Positions 27,601 through 36,191 of a stretch of 47,880 nt of DNA are shown here, piece after piece; position 1 is the first letter of the stretch; every line of letters starts with the position of its first letter. Where the stretch lies: contig JANXSX010000054.1 in NCBI GenBank assembly GCA_025356475.1, positions 1 to 47,880 on the forward strand, given 5' to 3'. Below the pieces are notes generated by a model. It had not been told where the DNA came from. It did no database searches and saw nothing but the letters and a program-made list of their open reading frames with translations. The position numbers and the translations under genes are program-made. The DNA is from Isosphaeraceae bacterium. Its GTDB lineage: Bacteria; Planctomycetota; Planctomycetia; Isosphaerales; Isosphaeraceae.

Positions 27601-28867
27601 GAGCAGAAATGTTCTGTTCGATCGTGTAGCGGATTGACTCCAGGAGAGTGATCGCTTCATCCGTATGATTGGTGCGGAATGCGGTGAGTGCTTTGAGGTA
27701 CTGATACTCGGGTGTGGGTGGTTCCTTACCTAACAAGCGTCGGTACTGCTCGATCAGCGGTTGCGCCTCGTCAATCCGATTGAGCTGCAACAGCATCTGT
27801 GCGAGTCGCCAGGTCATCAGGACATCGTTGCCACCACTCTGAAGCAGACCGCTTCGCCAGCTTGCGACCGCTTCATCATGCTTCTGTTCGGTAAGTTGAA
27901 TCATTCCGTTCAGATACTTGACGCGCAGATCGCCCTTGTTCTTGCTGTCGATTGCTTCAATGTGACTCTTTGCCGTGCGAGAATCACCCACCAATGCGGC
28001 CATCTCCGCCAGGACGAGACGAGCATCAAGGTTACCAGGGACGACCTTAATCGCTGCCTGAACTTCGATCGCCGCTTGAGCCCGCTCGCCTACGGCGTTG
28101 AAGAAACGTGAACGAGCCAGGTGTGCCGCCGCTAGCTTGTCGCGGTCCCCCTTGCTGGTCTCAAGTACTTGATCAAGTACCTGACGTGCGAGTTGGGGTT
28201 TATTCGACCGAAAATAGAGATCGGCCAGCTCTTCGGCGGTCTCGACGTCCCCTGGTTCGAGTTTCTCAGCAAGTTCGAACTCACTGCGAGCCTTGTCCAA
28301 ATGCTCGTTTGCCGAGTTTCCGCCACCTTGCCCCAGTTGTCGAAGAGCCTTTCCAAGCAAGCGATGCGCATCGGCGTCGTTTGCACCGCGTCGAATCAGC
28401 TCAGTGGCTAAAATCTCAGCCGCTTGCGCCATCGGGGGCCGCAGTTTCAAATGGAGAATCGCCAGCTTTCGTCGGATTTCCTGGCCTTCCGGTTTCTCAG
28501 CATCACGGGCGAGGATCGGATTGTAGGCTTTGATTGCCGCTGAAACGCCACCGTCATCCCGCGCAGTTTCCGCGAGTGTTTTCGCCCTGAGATTGAGCGC
28601 CTCGTCCAACCGAGCTGAGTCTTGAGGATTCGCAAGAATAAAGTTATTCAAATAACTCAAAGCAAGATCTGTCTTGCCGGATTCGAGCTGTTTTTTCGCC
28701 TCTTCCAGGAGTTGAGGCTGACTACGTTGTGTCTGAAAGCCCCGGAGTAGCAAAAATGTGATGGGCAACACAATCGCTATAACAACGAGAGCTACAAGCG
28801 CGCGTCTGTTCAGGCGTCGAGTTCGTCCCGAATGGGGATTGGGTGCCTTCAACAAGGGTTGACTCAT
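24608..28867 (-). CDS. Large membrane-anchored TPR protein, PEP-CTERM/EPS-system type
   Basis: 1,419 residues from the ATG at 28867. A frame extension to 28918 adds 17 residues without a ribosome-binding site. A single N-terminal membrane helix (about 23-42) follows a basic RRLNRR stretch, so the body should face the periplasm. There is no lipobox Cys. The rest is a near-continuous solenoid of TPR units (for example ALEAYRKAADLSTRWPGPCL, VWLALVNLLNRRGQVDESLI, AVFYHLARLCKLANRTDDFL). The size and architecture resemble the long TPR proteins (PrsT type) found in exosortase/EPS loci, which are thought to be assembly scaffolds; those are usually lipoproteins, unlike this one. It is divergent from the right exosortase operon across a 450-bp gap and followed by the FHA gene. 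Role inferred from context only. Confidence 0.82.
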   Translation of the reverse strand: MSQPLLKAPNPHSGRTRRLNRRALVALVVIAIVLPITFLLLRGFQTQRSQPQLLEEAKKQLESGKTDLALSYLNNFILANPQDSARLDEALNLRAKTLAETARDDGGVSAAIKAYNPILARDAEKPEGQEIRRKLAILHLKLRPPMAQAAEILATELIRRGANDADAHRLLGKALRQLGQGGGNSANEHLDKARSEFELAEKLEPGDVETAEELADLYFRSNKPQLARQVLDQVLETSKGDRDKLAAAHLARSRFFNAVGERAQAAIEVQAAIKVVPGNLDARLVLAEMAALVGDSRTAKSHIEAIDSKNKGDLRVKYLNGMIQLTEQKHDEAVASWRSGLLQSGGNDVLMTWRLAQMLLQLNRIDEAQPLIEQYRRLLGKEPPTPEYQYLKALTAFRTNHTDEAITLLESIRYTIEQNISAQLHFTLGQAYEVKQESVKALEAYRKAADLSTRWPGPCLAIARLEEKDRPDKAIATLTQGLEAMPGDPALLAGLGRLLWRRQLALPLDRRNWSELEKVIELGKRVAPSSVELALVQADYLNVVSKSDDALALLQAGVKQNPNSVQVWLALVNLLNRRGQVDESLIEVDRATAAAGEHAVFRSTKATLLMSKSRPKQARTILVEGLAKIPPEERAALWKTLGDYYVAQNDTPNARKAYVECAKLSPDAPEPRMILLDLALNSGDDDQINSEVEAMKNVGGSESVYYRVARVQKLLRDRPKSSKTSPEDDVKDFNEAEGYINSIKKDAPKMPLGMLLEARLLHKRGNDSEAIKAYEVALKLGAGQTALRPLVVLLTQAKKFDELDRLKRESILPVEMEKLAAELSLKMGDVEHAQQLIDRLVQGDPQGLDIRIWQSKVLKAMGRPAEAERAIRFLLDQRPDEPGPWLQLLMFQVGQGQTQAALDTVEQIRARVKTDLPELLWAMCYRVSGQTSKADDAFRAAIRKWPDDTRVRLAAINFYETAGRLGEAEASLRHLLLRDPTMAYAIRKLATLLSARTNDNAAWQEALKVIGPDGSGGDGPEDRLTRAIVYSRGPRPEHRAEAIKILQAIVADSPNSTVAQFELAKLYQRDGNLAKARDHARRAASTDDAGPEPILAFAGMLLLDNQVEAAGEQLSRLEAMAPDSLPTIELRARLLNAQGKAVEAGQLLEKAFEDRSKGVEAFVTGMGILQILDDLKLKEVYEKVGRQVAELSPEGSCAWAGRLAKLGRVEEAAKLLDEAAKAGDPRNAGRIALQLAASRDSDARWLSQADQFLGMALKGEPASIELLQAQAYLRHLQSRHQEEIDLYNQVLARNPSDYLFLNNMAWTLSENMNQPEEGLKRIDDALAKLGFDPHVADTRGVILTRLGRYDEALKELQAASTSLPNSGAVFYHLARLCKLANRTDDFLKYRDFAKQAGLTAADLQTNERAEMEAIMKESN

Positions 28868-29317
28868 CAGCGGTAGGCTCCACAGTTGCAGCTCAGTCCT
28901 AACCTTCAACGGCACCATAGTGCATACCGTTTGTTATCAGATCAGCTATTATTATGTAACCTAGGCGATCACGCTATGGTGCTGCAACCGAACGGTGGGC
29001 CTGTTGGTACTCGACATCACTCACAATGTTCGAAATCGATGCGTTTTGAAGACATGGGTCCACATTTCGCTTGCATTGTGACTCCAGGCCCGACATGATA
29101 TTACTTACCAGGTTCGTAAAGAAGTTTAGAACTTGTAGGTTGGTGCGAGCGCTTTAACTCTCTCCCATGATGTTTCACGCCTGCAACATCGCAGGTGATT
29201 TTGGAGCGGTTCCACCCCATCGGCAGCTTTATGTTGGTCACGCCGTCTTAGCCTAAAGAGTACAATAGGGAGTCGATCTCGCTCGGTGGATTCCCTCCTA
29301 GCACGGACCCTCTCCTC
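28868..29317. other. Divergent promoter region between TPR and right exosortase operons
   Basis: 450 bp without a gene. The right-hand operon and the TPR/FHA pair must both be read from here. The only structure seen is a short CCTGC-AACATC-GCAGG hairpin at 29180-29195. No reliable -35/-10 pair was fixed. The short frames here have no ribosome-binding sites. Confidence 0.45.
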
Positions 29318-30115
29318 ATGCTTCCTACCGACAGCAATACCGCCCCCATTAGCGTCCCACCTTCCACAAAATCTCCTGCATTGGAATCGTTATCGAGTCG
29401 CCGCCTGTTGATCTCTGCTTTACTCATCTGCGGTTTGCTCATTGGCTCAGGGATTTTGCGAGCGGGGCAAATGCGGCGGGTTGATAAAATCCTTGAAGAA
29501 GGAAAACACTCGCCATTTTCCTTGAAAGAGCTTCCAATCGATCTCGGCGTGTGGAAGGGGGAAGAGGCTGAACTCGACCCACGTATCGCGGCTGGCACGG
29601 GCTCAGTGGATCATGTTTTTAGACGATATGTGAATCAGCTCACGGGCACGGCGGTGGACATGATCGTACTCTACGGGCCATCGACTGACATGTTCATTCA
29701 CGCGCCCGAGCGGTGTTACCCAGCCGCTGGATATGTCTTGGGTGATGGACCGGATGCTCAGGCAATTCCTATTGGCGATGGCCACGAAGCTGCGTTTCGC
29801 TCGATGGTCTATCTCAAGGGGAGCGAAGGCCGTGCAGAACGCCAGGAAGTTTATTATTCGTGGCGATATCGCAATCAGTGGTCTCCCGATGTTGGGACAC
29901 ATAAGGAATTCGAGCGGATTCCAGGCATGTATAAAGTCCACCTTGCCAGGGCGGTTACTCCTCAAGAGCGGCGAGAGATCGATAACCCTTGTCGGCAACT
30001 ACTGAGCGTTCTCATTCCGGAGATCGAGCGTCGTGCGATTGAAGCGCGGGGTAAGGCGGCAGGCAAGTCACAAAGTCAACCTGTCGAGGATCCCTCGGCG
30101 AAGCCATCGACTTGA
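29318..30115 (+). CDS. epsI: EpsI-like exosortase-associated protein (DUF3485), right copy
   Basis: 265 residues: a 27-residue Ser/Pro-rich N-terminus, an anchor helix at about 28-47, then the DUF3485 domain with HAPERCYPAAGY (Cys133) and EFERIPGMYKVHLARA. The Pro/Lys-rich C-terminus (about 235-265) is extra relative to the left copy. It is the first gene of the plus-strand EPS operon. The start has no clear ribosome-binding site, but no better in-frame start keeps the membrane helix. It shares the His-Cys signature with the left paralogue but otherwise aligns weakly, so the two modules are old relatives or were acquired separately. Confidence 0.88.
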   Translation: MLPTDSNTAPISVPPSTKSPALESLSSRRLLISALLICGLLIGSGILRAGQMRRVDKILEEGKHSPFSLKELPIDLGVWKGEEAELDPRIAAGTGSVDHVFRRYVNQLTGTAVDMIVLYGPSTDMFIHAPERCYPAAGYVLGDGPDAQAIPIGDGHEAAFRSMVYLKGSEGRAERQEVYYSWRYRNQWSPDVGTHKEFERIPGMYKVHLARAVTPQERREIDNPCRQLLSVLIPEIERRAIEARGKAAGKSQSQPVEDPSAKPST

Positions 30116-30186
30116 ATTCTAAGGCTAGTTTTTGTCTATTTTCAATCAACGCCAATGGCGTGCATATAACAGGAAGCTTCCTAACT

Positions 30187-32493
30187 ATGAGCAACACGGA
30201 ATTTACATCTGGCTCTACCCCCTCGCGGCAAAACCCTGGGAAAGCGTTGCAGCCCTACGACTTCGACGATTATCAAAATGATGTAGCGCCACATACCGTG
30301 CGTGCCTTCAATGGAAGGATGATCTTGCGATCGCTCCAGCGATACTGGTGGCAAGCATTGACCATCTGGGCCGTTGGCTCGCTATCACTGATGGTCTTGA
30401 CCTACTACAAGATCAAGCCGATGTACGAAGCACTTGCCCAAATTCGGGTTGATCAGGGGGCCGATAAGATCTTTGCAGCGACGAGCGGTATTCAGATCAA
30501 TTTTGATGAGTACAAGGAAACGCAAGTCCGCACCATGACCAACCCGACGGTCTTGTTCGCCGCACTCGCCGCTCACCCCGAACTCACGCAGCTACCCCGG
30601 TTGCGGCAGAGCGAAGATCCCGAGGCTGAGATTCGTGCGTCCTTGCTCGTTGCAATCGTTCCTAGGACCAATTTAATTCAGATCCAGATGACCTCAGAGG
30701 ATCCCATCGAAGCCGTTAGTACGGTCAATGCGGTGGTGGATTCGTTCCTGAAGGTTGCCAACGAGGCAACAAATAGTGAGCGGCAGTTGCGAATTGAGGA
30801 TCTTCGGAAAGTGAACGAAGAGCGTAAGAAGGCCGTGGCCGACAAGCGAAATGAAGTGGCAGAAGCGATTAAGAAGTATGGAAACATCGAAGTGGATAAT
30901 GTCAAGAACAAGGATGCTGCCAGTGTCGATCAATACATTGAGTTAACGAGAGAGTTGATTCGGGTTCAGATCGATCGTTACGCGGCCGATGCACTGTATC
31001 ATCAGCTTGACAATGATCGGTCCGCCCCTACAGCGCGAATTTTGGCACCCCAGCAACTTGATCAACAGTTGCAAATCATGTTCAACGAGCATCCGAAAGT
31101 GGCGGAGCTCCAAAGGAAAATCGACCAATCAGAAGTCCAGCTCAAACGGGCCATGACCACAGCGAAGAAGAATTCCAATGACCCCGCCATAACCCGTCCC
31201 AAGCGCGAGCTGGAGCAGCACAAGCAACATCTTAGACAGCTTCGCGAAGAATTGATGCCTAGCCTAACGACTCAGCTCGGAAGCCAGAATCCAACAGAGG
31301 ATCCGGTCGAAGGCCTTCGCCAGGCCAAGATTTTGGTCGATACGTTGACAAGTCGTGAGACCGCGATCCAAGCACGTATGACTGGAATCAGCATCGCGAG
31401 TCGGGAAGCGGGCAATCAGCAGTTCGCTCTTCAAATCTTGAATACGGACATGGCGCGAGCTGAGCAGGTCCAAGTGTCGATTCAGCAGACATTTGACCAA
31501 GCCTTTTACGAACTCCGCAATCCCCCAGCGCACTGCTCATTGCAATTCCGCGCCAAGCCAACGGCTCACCCCAACTCGAATAACCGTTTCAAGATGATGG
31601 CGATCTCTCCACTGGGAATGCTCGTGGCCGTGGTGAGCATCCTCGTACTCATGGAGAAGCAGGCCGCTCGGGTCGCCGATCCCGACGAATTGCCGGGACG
31701 CCTCAATCTTCAAGTACTCGGCGTTGTACCTCCTCTTCCTCAGATCAAACCCAATTCCAGCTACGCTGCAGGTGGATCGCCCGGGGCGGGAGACTATCGT
31801 TCTCAGCGTCAGCTCGACGAGTTTGTTCAGAGCCTCGACCACCTTCGTGTAGCACTGGTCAATGGCAAGGGAGCTCACGGGCAGGAACGACGCTGCATAC
31901 TGATTACGAGTGCCTGTGGCAGCGAAGGGAAGACGACCCTTGCAGCTCAACTCGCCGAGCGCTGTGTGAATGCAGGACTAACAACTCTCTTAATCGATGG
32001 CGACCTTCGCAATCCGACCCTGAGCCGTGTCCTTGATGTCCCCGATCGGCTAGGCCTGGTTAACGTCTTACGCGACGAAATCGGTGTTGAAGAAGCTTTA
32101 ACGGTTGTTGGAGGTGCAGGAGGATTCCATCTCCTGCCCGCCGGCACCCCCCGCGTTGATCCGAGCCGACTGTTGCATGGTGATCGTTTGGGCAAGATGC
32201 TCGCTCAACTTCGTGAGAGCTTTGACATTGTGATTGTCGATGCCCCGCCTGTGCTTCCGGTTCCCGATGCCCTCACGATCGGTCGCTGGACTGACGGCGC
32301 GGTTCTCGCGGTCCGGTATGATACGAGCCGGTTTCCTCTCGTTGAGAGGGCTAATCGACGTTTAGCAAGTGTCGGGGTTCATGTGATTGGTGCAGTGGTC
32401 AACGGCGTTAAATCTTCGAGTTCGTCGTATTATGGTAGTTATTACCCGACAACATCGATGCCACAACCCGATCATACAATGCTTGATGTTTGA
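30187..32493 (+). CDS. Wzz-type chain-length regulator fused to BY-kinase, right copy
   Basis: 768 residues from the ATG at 30187 (AGGA about 12 bases upstream). The same frame is open back to a TTG at 30112, which overlaps epsI and is not favoured. TM1 is at about 56-80; a periplasmic helical region follows (about 200-430, RRKAVADKR-like coiled-coil); a Pro-rich segment leads into TM2 (about 468-490); then come Walker A (ACGSEGKTT, about 574-582), Walker A' (LLIDGDLRNP) and Walker B (IVIVDAPPVLP, about 680). The tail carries SSYYGSYYPTT, a four-Tyr cluster for autophosphorylation. It has the same architecture and length as the left copy, which suggests the same role in chain-length control and regulation of Wzy-type export. 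It lies 42 bp upstream of the second exosortase. Confidence 0.9.
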   Translation: MSNTEFTSGSTPSRQNPGKALQPYDFDDYQNDVAPHTVRAFNGRMILRSLQRYWWQALTIWAVGSLSLMVLTYYKIKPMYEALAQIRVDQGADKIFAATSGIQINFDEYKETQVRTMTNPTVLFAALAAHPELTQLPRLRQSEDPEAEIRASLLVAIVPRTNLIQIQMTSEDPIEAVSTVNAVVDSFLKVANEATNSERQLRIEDLRKVNEERKKAVADKRNEVAEAIKKYGNIEVDNVKNKDAASVDQYIELTRELIRVQIDRYAADALYHQLDNDRSAPTARILAPQQLDQQLQIMFNEHPKVAELQRKIDQSEVQLKRAMTTAKKNSNDPAITRPKRELEQHKQHLRQLREELMPSLTTQLGSQNPTEDPVEGLRQAKILVDTLTSRETAIQARMTGISIASREAGNQQFALQILNTDMARAEQVQVSIQQTFDQAFYELRNPPAHCSLQFRAKPTAHPNSNNRFKMMAISPLGMLVAVVSILVLMEKQAARVADPDELPGRLNLQVLGVVPPLPQIKPNSSYAAGGSPGAGDYRSQRQLDEFVQSLDHLRVALVNGKGAHGQERRCILITSACGSEGKTTLAAQLAERCVNAGLTTLLIDGDLRNPTLSRVLDVPDRLGLVNVLRDEIGVEEALTVVGGAGGFHLLPAGTPRVDPSRLLHGDRLGKMLAQLRESFDIVIVDAPPVLPVPDALTIGRWTDGAVLAVRYDTSRFPLVERANRRLASVGVHVIGAVVNGVKSSSSSYYGSYYPTTSMPQPDHTMLDV

Positions 32494-32535
32494 TCCCAAT
32501 CTTCTCCAGGTTTTTTAGCTTTCGAGGTCTAGATT

Positions 32536-33480
32536 GTGGACAAAGAACAATCACATTTGCCTGATCAAAAAGTCCAGGGCGAGGCCCTGGGCACGCGTCT
32601 AACGGACTTTGCACCCATTGCACTGATCGTGCCGCCACTGATCTGGGCGTATTGGACGAGCCTCAAGGCTCTCAGCGCGATTTGGTCGAATGATAGTAAT
32701 TACTCACACGGTTGGTTTGTGGTTCCGATCGCAGTTGTGATTGCTTGGAATCGCCGTGACCTGATCAACACAGCGAAGCTGACGTCCCAATGGTGGGCGT
32801 TTATCCCGCTGCTAGTGATTCTTGCCGTGAGGTATCAGCTTTTCGAGTGGAATGAGCAATACCTCGAAACCGCAACGATCCCGTTTGTGGTGGCCGCCGC
32901 CGCATTCGCGGTCGGTGGTTGGCATCTTCTTCGCGTCATCTGGCCTGCGGCGGCATTCATGTGTCTGATGTTGCCGCTTCCACCTAGTCTGAACGGTACA
33001 TTGGCGGGCCCGTTGCAAACGGTAGCAACTGCGGGGAGTGTGAGTCTCCTCCAAGCGTTTGGCATGCCTGTCCTTGCCGAAGGCAATGTCATTATCGTTG
33101 GGTCTGAACGATTGGAAGTCGCTCGCGCCTGTAATGGTCTCTCAATGCTCCTGAGCTTTGTCACTCTGATCACGGCGATGGTAATCTTGGTCCGGCGTCC
33201 GATTTGGGAGCGGATCGTCCTACTTCTAAGTACGGTACCTATAGCGATCATTAGTAATATTCTGCGGATCACGGCAACAGCCTGGTGTTTTCAGTACTTC
33301 GGCCATGAGCTCAGTGAAAAATACGCTCATGACTGGGCTGGCTATTTGATGATGCCTGTGGCACTAGGGCTTGTTCTCCTAGAGATGAAGGCGATGTCGT
33401 GGTTGATCCTCGAAGTCGACGCCCCCACGGAGCCGAGGATCTTCGCCACGGCAATGATGCCGCAGACCGACCCATCCTGA
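32536..33480 (+). CDS. Exosortase (exosortase/archaeosortase family), right copy
   Basis: 314 residues from a GTG at 32536. This polytopic membrane protein carries the full exosortase triad: Cys199 in ARACNGLSML, Arg244 in SNILRITATAW and His265 in AHDWAGY. The N-terminal SNDSNYSHGWFVVP and LAEGNVIIVG segments match the left copy (SVDPRYSHGYLVP, LAEGNVISIG), so the two are paralogues of equal length with different flanking sequence. The gene order epsI, Wzz/BY-kinase, exosortase is the reverse of the order in the left module. The glycosyltransferase series starts 58 bp downstream. Confidence 0.92.
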   Translation: MDKEQSHLPDQKVQGEALGTRLTDFAPIALIVPPLIWAYWTSLKALSAIWSNDSNYSHGWFVVPIAVVIAWNRRDLINTAKLTSQWWAFIPLLVILAVRYQLFEWNEQYLETATIPFVVAAAAFAVGGWHLLRVIWPAAAFMCLMLPLPPSLNGTLAGPLQTVATAGSVSLLQAFGMPVLAEGNVIIVGSERLEVARACNGLSMLLSFVTLITAMVILVRRPIWERIVLLLSTVPIAIISNILRITATAWCFQYFGHELSEKYAHDWAGYLMMPVALGLVLLEMKAMSWLILEVDAPTEPRIFATAMMPQTDPS

Positions 33481-33538
33481 TGCCTCACCCTTATTTTTAC
33501 GATGGCACTACCTCCTTCCCGCTCCTGAGCCTGACCTT

Positions 33539-34825
33539 TTGAACATAACGTATCTGAGTCCGACCGGCGCGATCGGTGGAGCCGAGATGGTCCTCCTGGA
33601 TGTACTGGGTGCCATTCGCTCCTCGCGACCGTCCTGGCGTCTGTCCGTTATTCTGACAGGCGAAGGCCCTTTGCGTTCCGAGATCGAGAGGCTTGGAGTC
33701 AAGGTGGTCGTCCTCCCATTTCCCAATCAGATCGCGTCTCTGGGTGATTCCGGACTTGGGAGTTGGCGAGGGCGGGGGGCCTTGGCCCTGGTGTGGCGGG
33801 TTCCACGCGCTGCCAGCGCGGCCTTTATATATTCACTGAAACTTCGACGTATCCTTAAAGATCTCGCGCCCGACGTGCTCCACACGAACGGGATGAAAGC
33901 GCATCTATTAGGGGCTTGGTCGGCTTCTCGAGCTTTGCCTGTAGTTTGGCATATGCACGATTATCTGGGCTCGCGCGCGCTGATGGCTCGATTACTCCGG
34001 ATCTCGATTCGTCCGAAACTCACCGTAGCGGCGATTTCTGAGTCGGTGGCCAACGATATTAAAGCGACTCTGGGACCAAAAATTGCCGTTCGGATGATCT
34101 ACAACGCGGTTGACCTTAAGCGATTTCACTCAGGACCAGGTGATGGGACAGCACTTGACCGCGCGGCAGGTTTGCCTGATCCACCCCCCGGCATTATCCG
34201 TATTGGGCTGGTGGCAACATTCGCCAGGTGGAAGGGTCATGATGTTTTTCTCAACGCAATTGCTCAAATTAGAGCTTCGTTTCCATGCCGGTTCTATATT
34301 GTGGGAGGACCGATCTACCAATCCGCTGGTTCGCAATTCACCCTCAGCGAGTTAAAGGACCGGGCCAGATCGTTGGGGATTGAGCAACGAGTTGGCTTTA
34401 CAGGCCACCAAAGCGACCCTGCTGAAGCACTTCGTGGACTTGATGTGGTCGTTCACGCCAGCAGTCGCCCCGAGCCGTTTGGACGTGTCATCGTCGAGGC
34501 GATGGCTTGTGGTCGAGCGTTGATCGCAGTGCGATCCGGAGGAGCCGCAGAATTATTCGTAGATGGTCGTGAAGCCTTGGCCACACCACCTGGTGATTTC
34601 GAGGCTCTTGCCGATCGTATCTCCCAACTCATGCATAACAACGACCTTCGTACCCAATTGGGTCAAGCTGGTCGCCAGACTGCGGAAGCACGATTCGGAT
34701 GCGAGCGGCTTGCTGAGGAATGGCCCAAATTCTATGAGTCTCTTCACGTAAACTCCTCGCATGTCGTGGATTGCGACATGGTTCCTCAGAAACGGAGTTC
34801 GTCATCCCCAGTCACGAACCATTGA
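33539..34825 (+). CDS. GT4-family glycosyltransferase 1
   Basis: 428 residues from a TTG. The start MNITYLSPTGAIGGAE is a typical GT4 first strand with a GGAE glycine loop, and no ATG gives a better one. GT-B fold: acceptor half to about 200, then LVATFARWKGHDVFL and the donor motif EPFGRVIVEAMACG (the E-x7-E pair). Such enzymes transfer a sugar from a nucleotide sugar in the cytoplasm, here presumably onto the lipid-linked EPS repeat unit. The sugar specificity cannot be read from sequence. The next gene starts 17 bp downstream. Confidence 0.88.
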   Translation: MNITYLSPTGAIGGAEMVLLDVLGAIRSSRPSWRLSVILTGEGPLRSEIERLGVKVVVLPFPNQIASLGDSGLGSWRGRGALALVWRVPRAASAAFIYSLKLRRILKDLAPDVLHTNGMKAHLLGAWSASRALPVVWHMHDYLGSRALMARLLRISIRPKLTVAAISESVANDIKATLGPKIAVRMIYNAVDLKRFHSGPGDGTALDRAAGLPDPPPGIIRIGLVATFARWKGHDVFLNAIAQIRASFPCRFYIVGGPIYQSAGSQFTLSELKDRARSLGIEQRVGFTGHQSDPAEALRGLDVVVHASSRPEPFGRVIVEAMACGRALIAVRSGGAAELFVDGREALATPPGDFEALADRISQLMHNNDLRTQLGQAGRQTAEARFGCERLAEEWPKFYESLHVNSSHVVDCDMVPQKRSSSSPVTNH

Positions 34826-34842
34826 GCGTGGAACGCCCCCTA

Positions 34843-36051
34843 ATGTCAACGCTTCGTGTCTGTCATCTAGGTAAATATTATCCGCCAGCAGCAGGGGGCA
34901 TGGAAACGCATGTCCGCACTTTAGCGCGATCCCAAACGGATCTCGGAGCCTCCGTTGAAGTGTTCTGTATGAATCACCAGGATGGAGCAACGGTTGAGGA
35001 TCTCGATGGGTTGGTTCGGGTCACTCGTTTTGGACGCGTCGCTTCGGCAGCAAAGCTCGACTTTTGTCCTGACCTGATCGCGCGCCTGAAGCACGTGGAG
35101 GCAGACGTCCTGCATCTCCAGGTTCCTAACCCGACAATGATCGTCGCGATTCTGGCTGCCCGACCCAAACCGGCGATCGTTGTGACCTACCAGAGTGATG
35201 TTGTTAAACAACGGCTGCGTAGTTTGTTCTTCCGTCCTTTGGAGCGTATGGTTTATCGTCGCGTACAGGCAATTTTCCCCACGAGCCCAACTTATGCTGA
35301 GGGGTCGTCGTTCCTGAAACCTTATGCGGATCGACTACATCTCTTGCCTAATGGTCTGGACCTAGATCCCTATCTCAATCCCAGCGAAGAGCATCGGGCA
35401 GAGGCTACTCTCATTCGTGCTCGACATCAGGGTCCGATCTGGTTGGGTTGCGGGCGGATGGTGTACTACAAAGGGTTTTTGAACGCGATTCGTGCGTTGG
35501 TCAGAGTACCCGGCACTCTAATCCTTATCGGAGGTGGGCCGGATCGCGAGTCGCTTGAACTCGAAGCGAAGAAGCTTGGTGTCAGCGATCGGGTTGAGTT
35601 CCGTGGCAATCTTCCCCATTATCTTGACCTTGTCCCTTACTACCTTGCAGCGGACGCCTTCTGGTTCCCTTCGAATGTTCGCAGCGAGGCTTTCGGCCTT
35701 GTCCAGGTCGAAGCAATGGCCAGTGGCTGCCCAGTGATCAATGCAGCGATACCCTTCAGCGGTGTTCCTTGGGTGAGTCTCCACGACCAGACTGGCCTGA
35801 CGATCCCAGTGGACGACCCAATCGCCTTAGCCGAAGCTTCGCTTCGAATTTTGAATGAAAAAGGTCTTCGAGACCGGCTCTCGATGGCGGCCCGCCAACG
35901 TGCGGTCGCCGTTTTCGATCACCGAGTCATGGCGACACGTAGCCTGGAGATCTATCGCGAGGTCTTGTCAGGACGCCTCGGTGAGATTTCTCGGACCGAG
36001 ACGCAGTCCCGTGAGGAACTCGTTGCCGTCGGTTCCTTACCGCAGCTTTAA
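34843..36051 (+). CDS. GT4-family glycosyltransferase 2
   Basis: 402 residues from the ATG at 34843. The frame extends further up into the preceding gene, but MSTLRVCHLGKYYPPAAGGM is the expected GT4 start. Motifs: GGMETHV loop, LGCGRMVYYKGF, and SEAFGLVQVEAMASG (E-x7-E). It resembles mannosyltransferase-like GT4 enzymes of EPS clusters in general form. The C-terminal about 20 residues are extra. The next gene begins 140 bp later, the longest gap within the cluster, which may hold an internal promoter. Confidence 0.88.
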   Translation: MSTLRVCHLGKYYPPAAGGMETHVRTLARSQTDLGASVEVFCMNHQDGATVEDLDGLVRVTRFGRVASAAKLDFCPDLIARLKHVEADVLHLQVPNPTMIVAILAARPKPAIVVTYQSDVVKQRLRSLFFRPLERMVYRRVQAIFPTSPTYAEGSSFLKPYADRLHLLPNGLDLDPYLNPSEEHRAEATLIRARHQGPIWLGCGRMVYYKGFLNAIRALVRVPGTLILIGGGPDRESLELEAKKLGVSDRVEFRGNLPHYLDLVPYYLAADAFWFPSNVRSEAFGLVQVEAMASGCPVINAAIPFSGVPWVSLHDQTGLTIPVDDPIALAEASLRILNEKGLRDRLSMAARQRAVAVFDHRVMATRSLEIYREVLSGRLGEISRTETQSREELVAVGSLPQL

Positions 36052-36191
36052 GAAATTGCCCGCCGTGACACTCTTTTTCGAGAAGTAGTGTTTCAACGGT
36101 CTCAAAAGCGCCCTTGCAGATGTTCCCAAGCATCTCTATTACCGGTGGGAACCTCATTTATGATGAACCTGCAAGTTGATCGAACAAGGCC

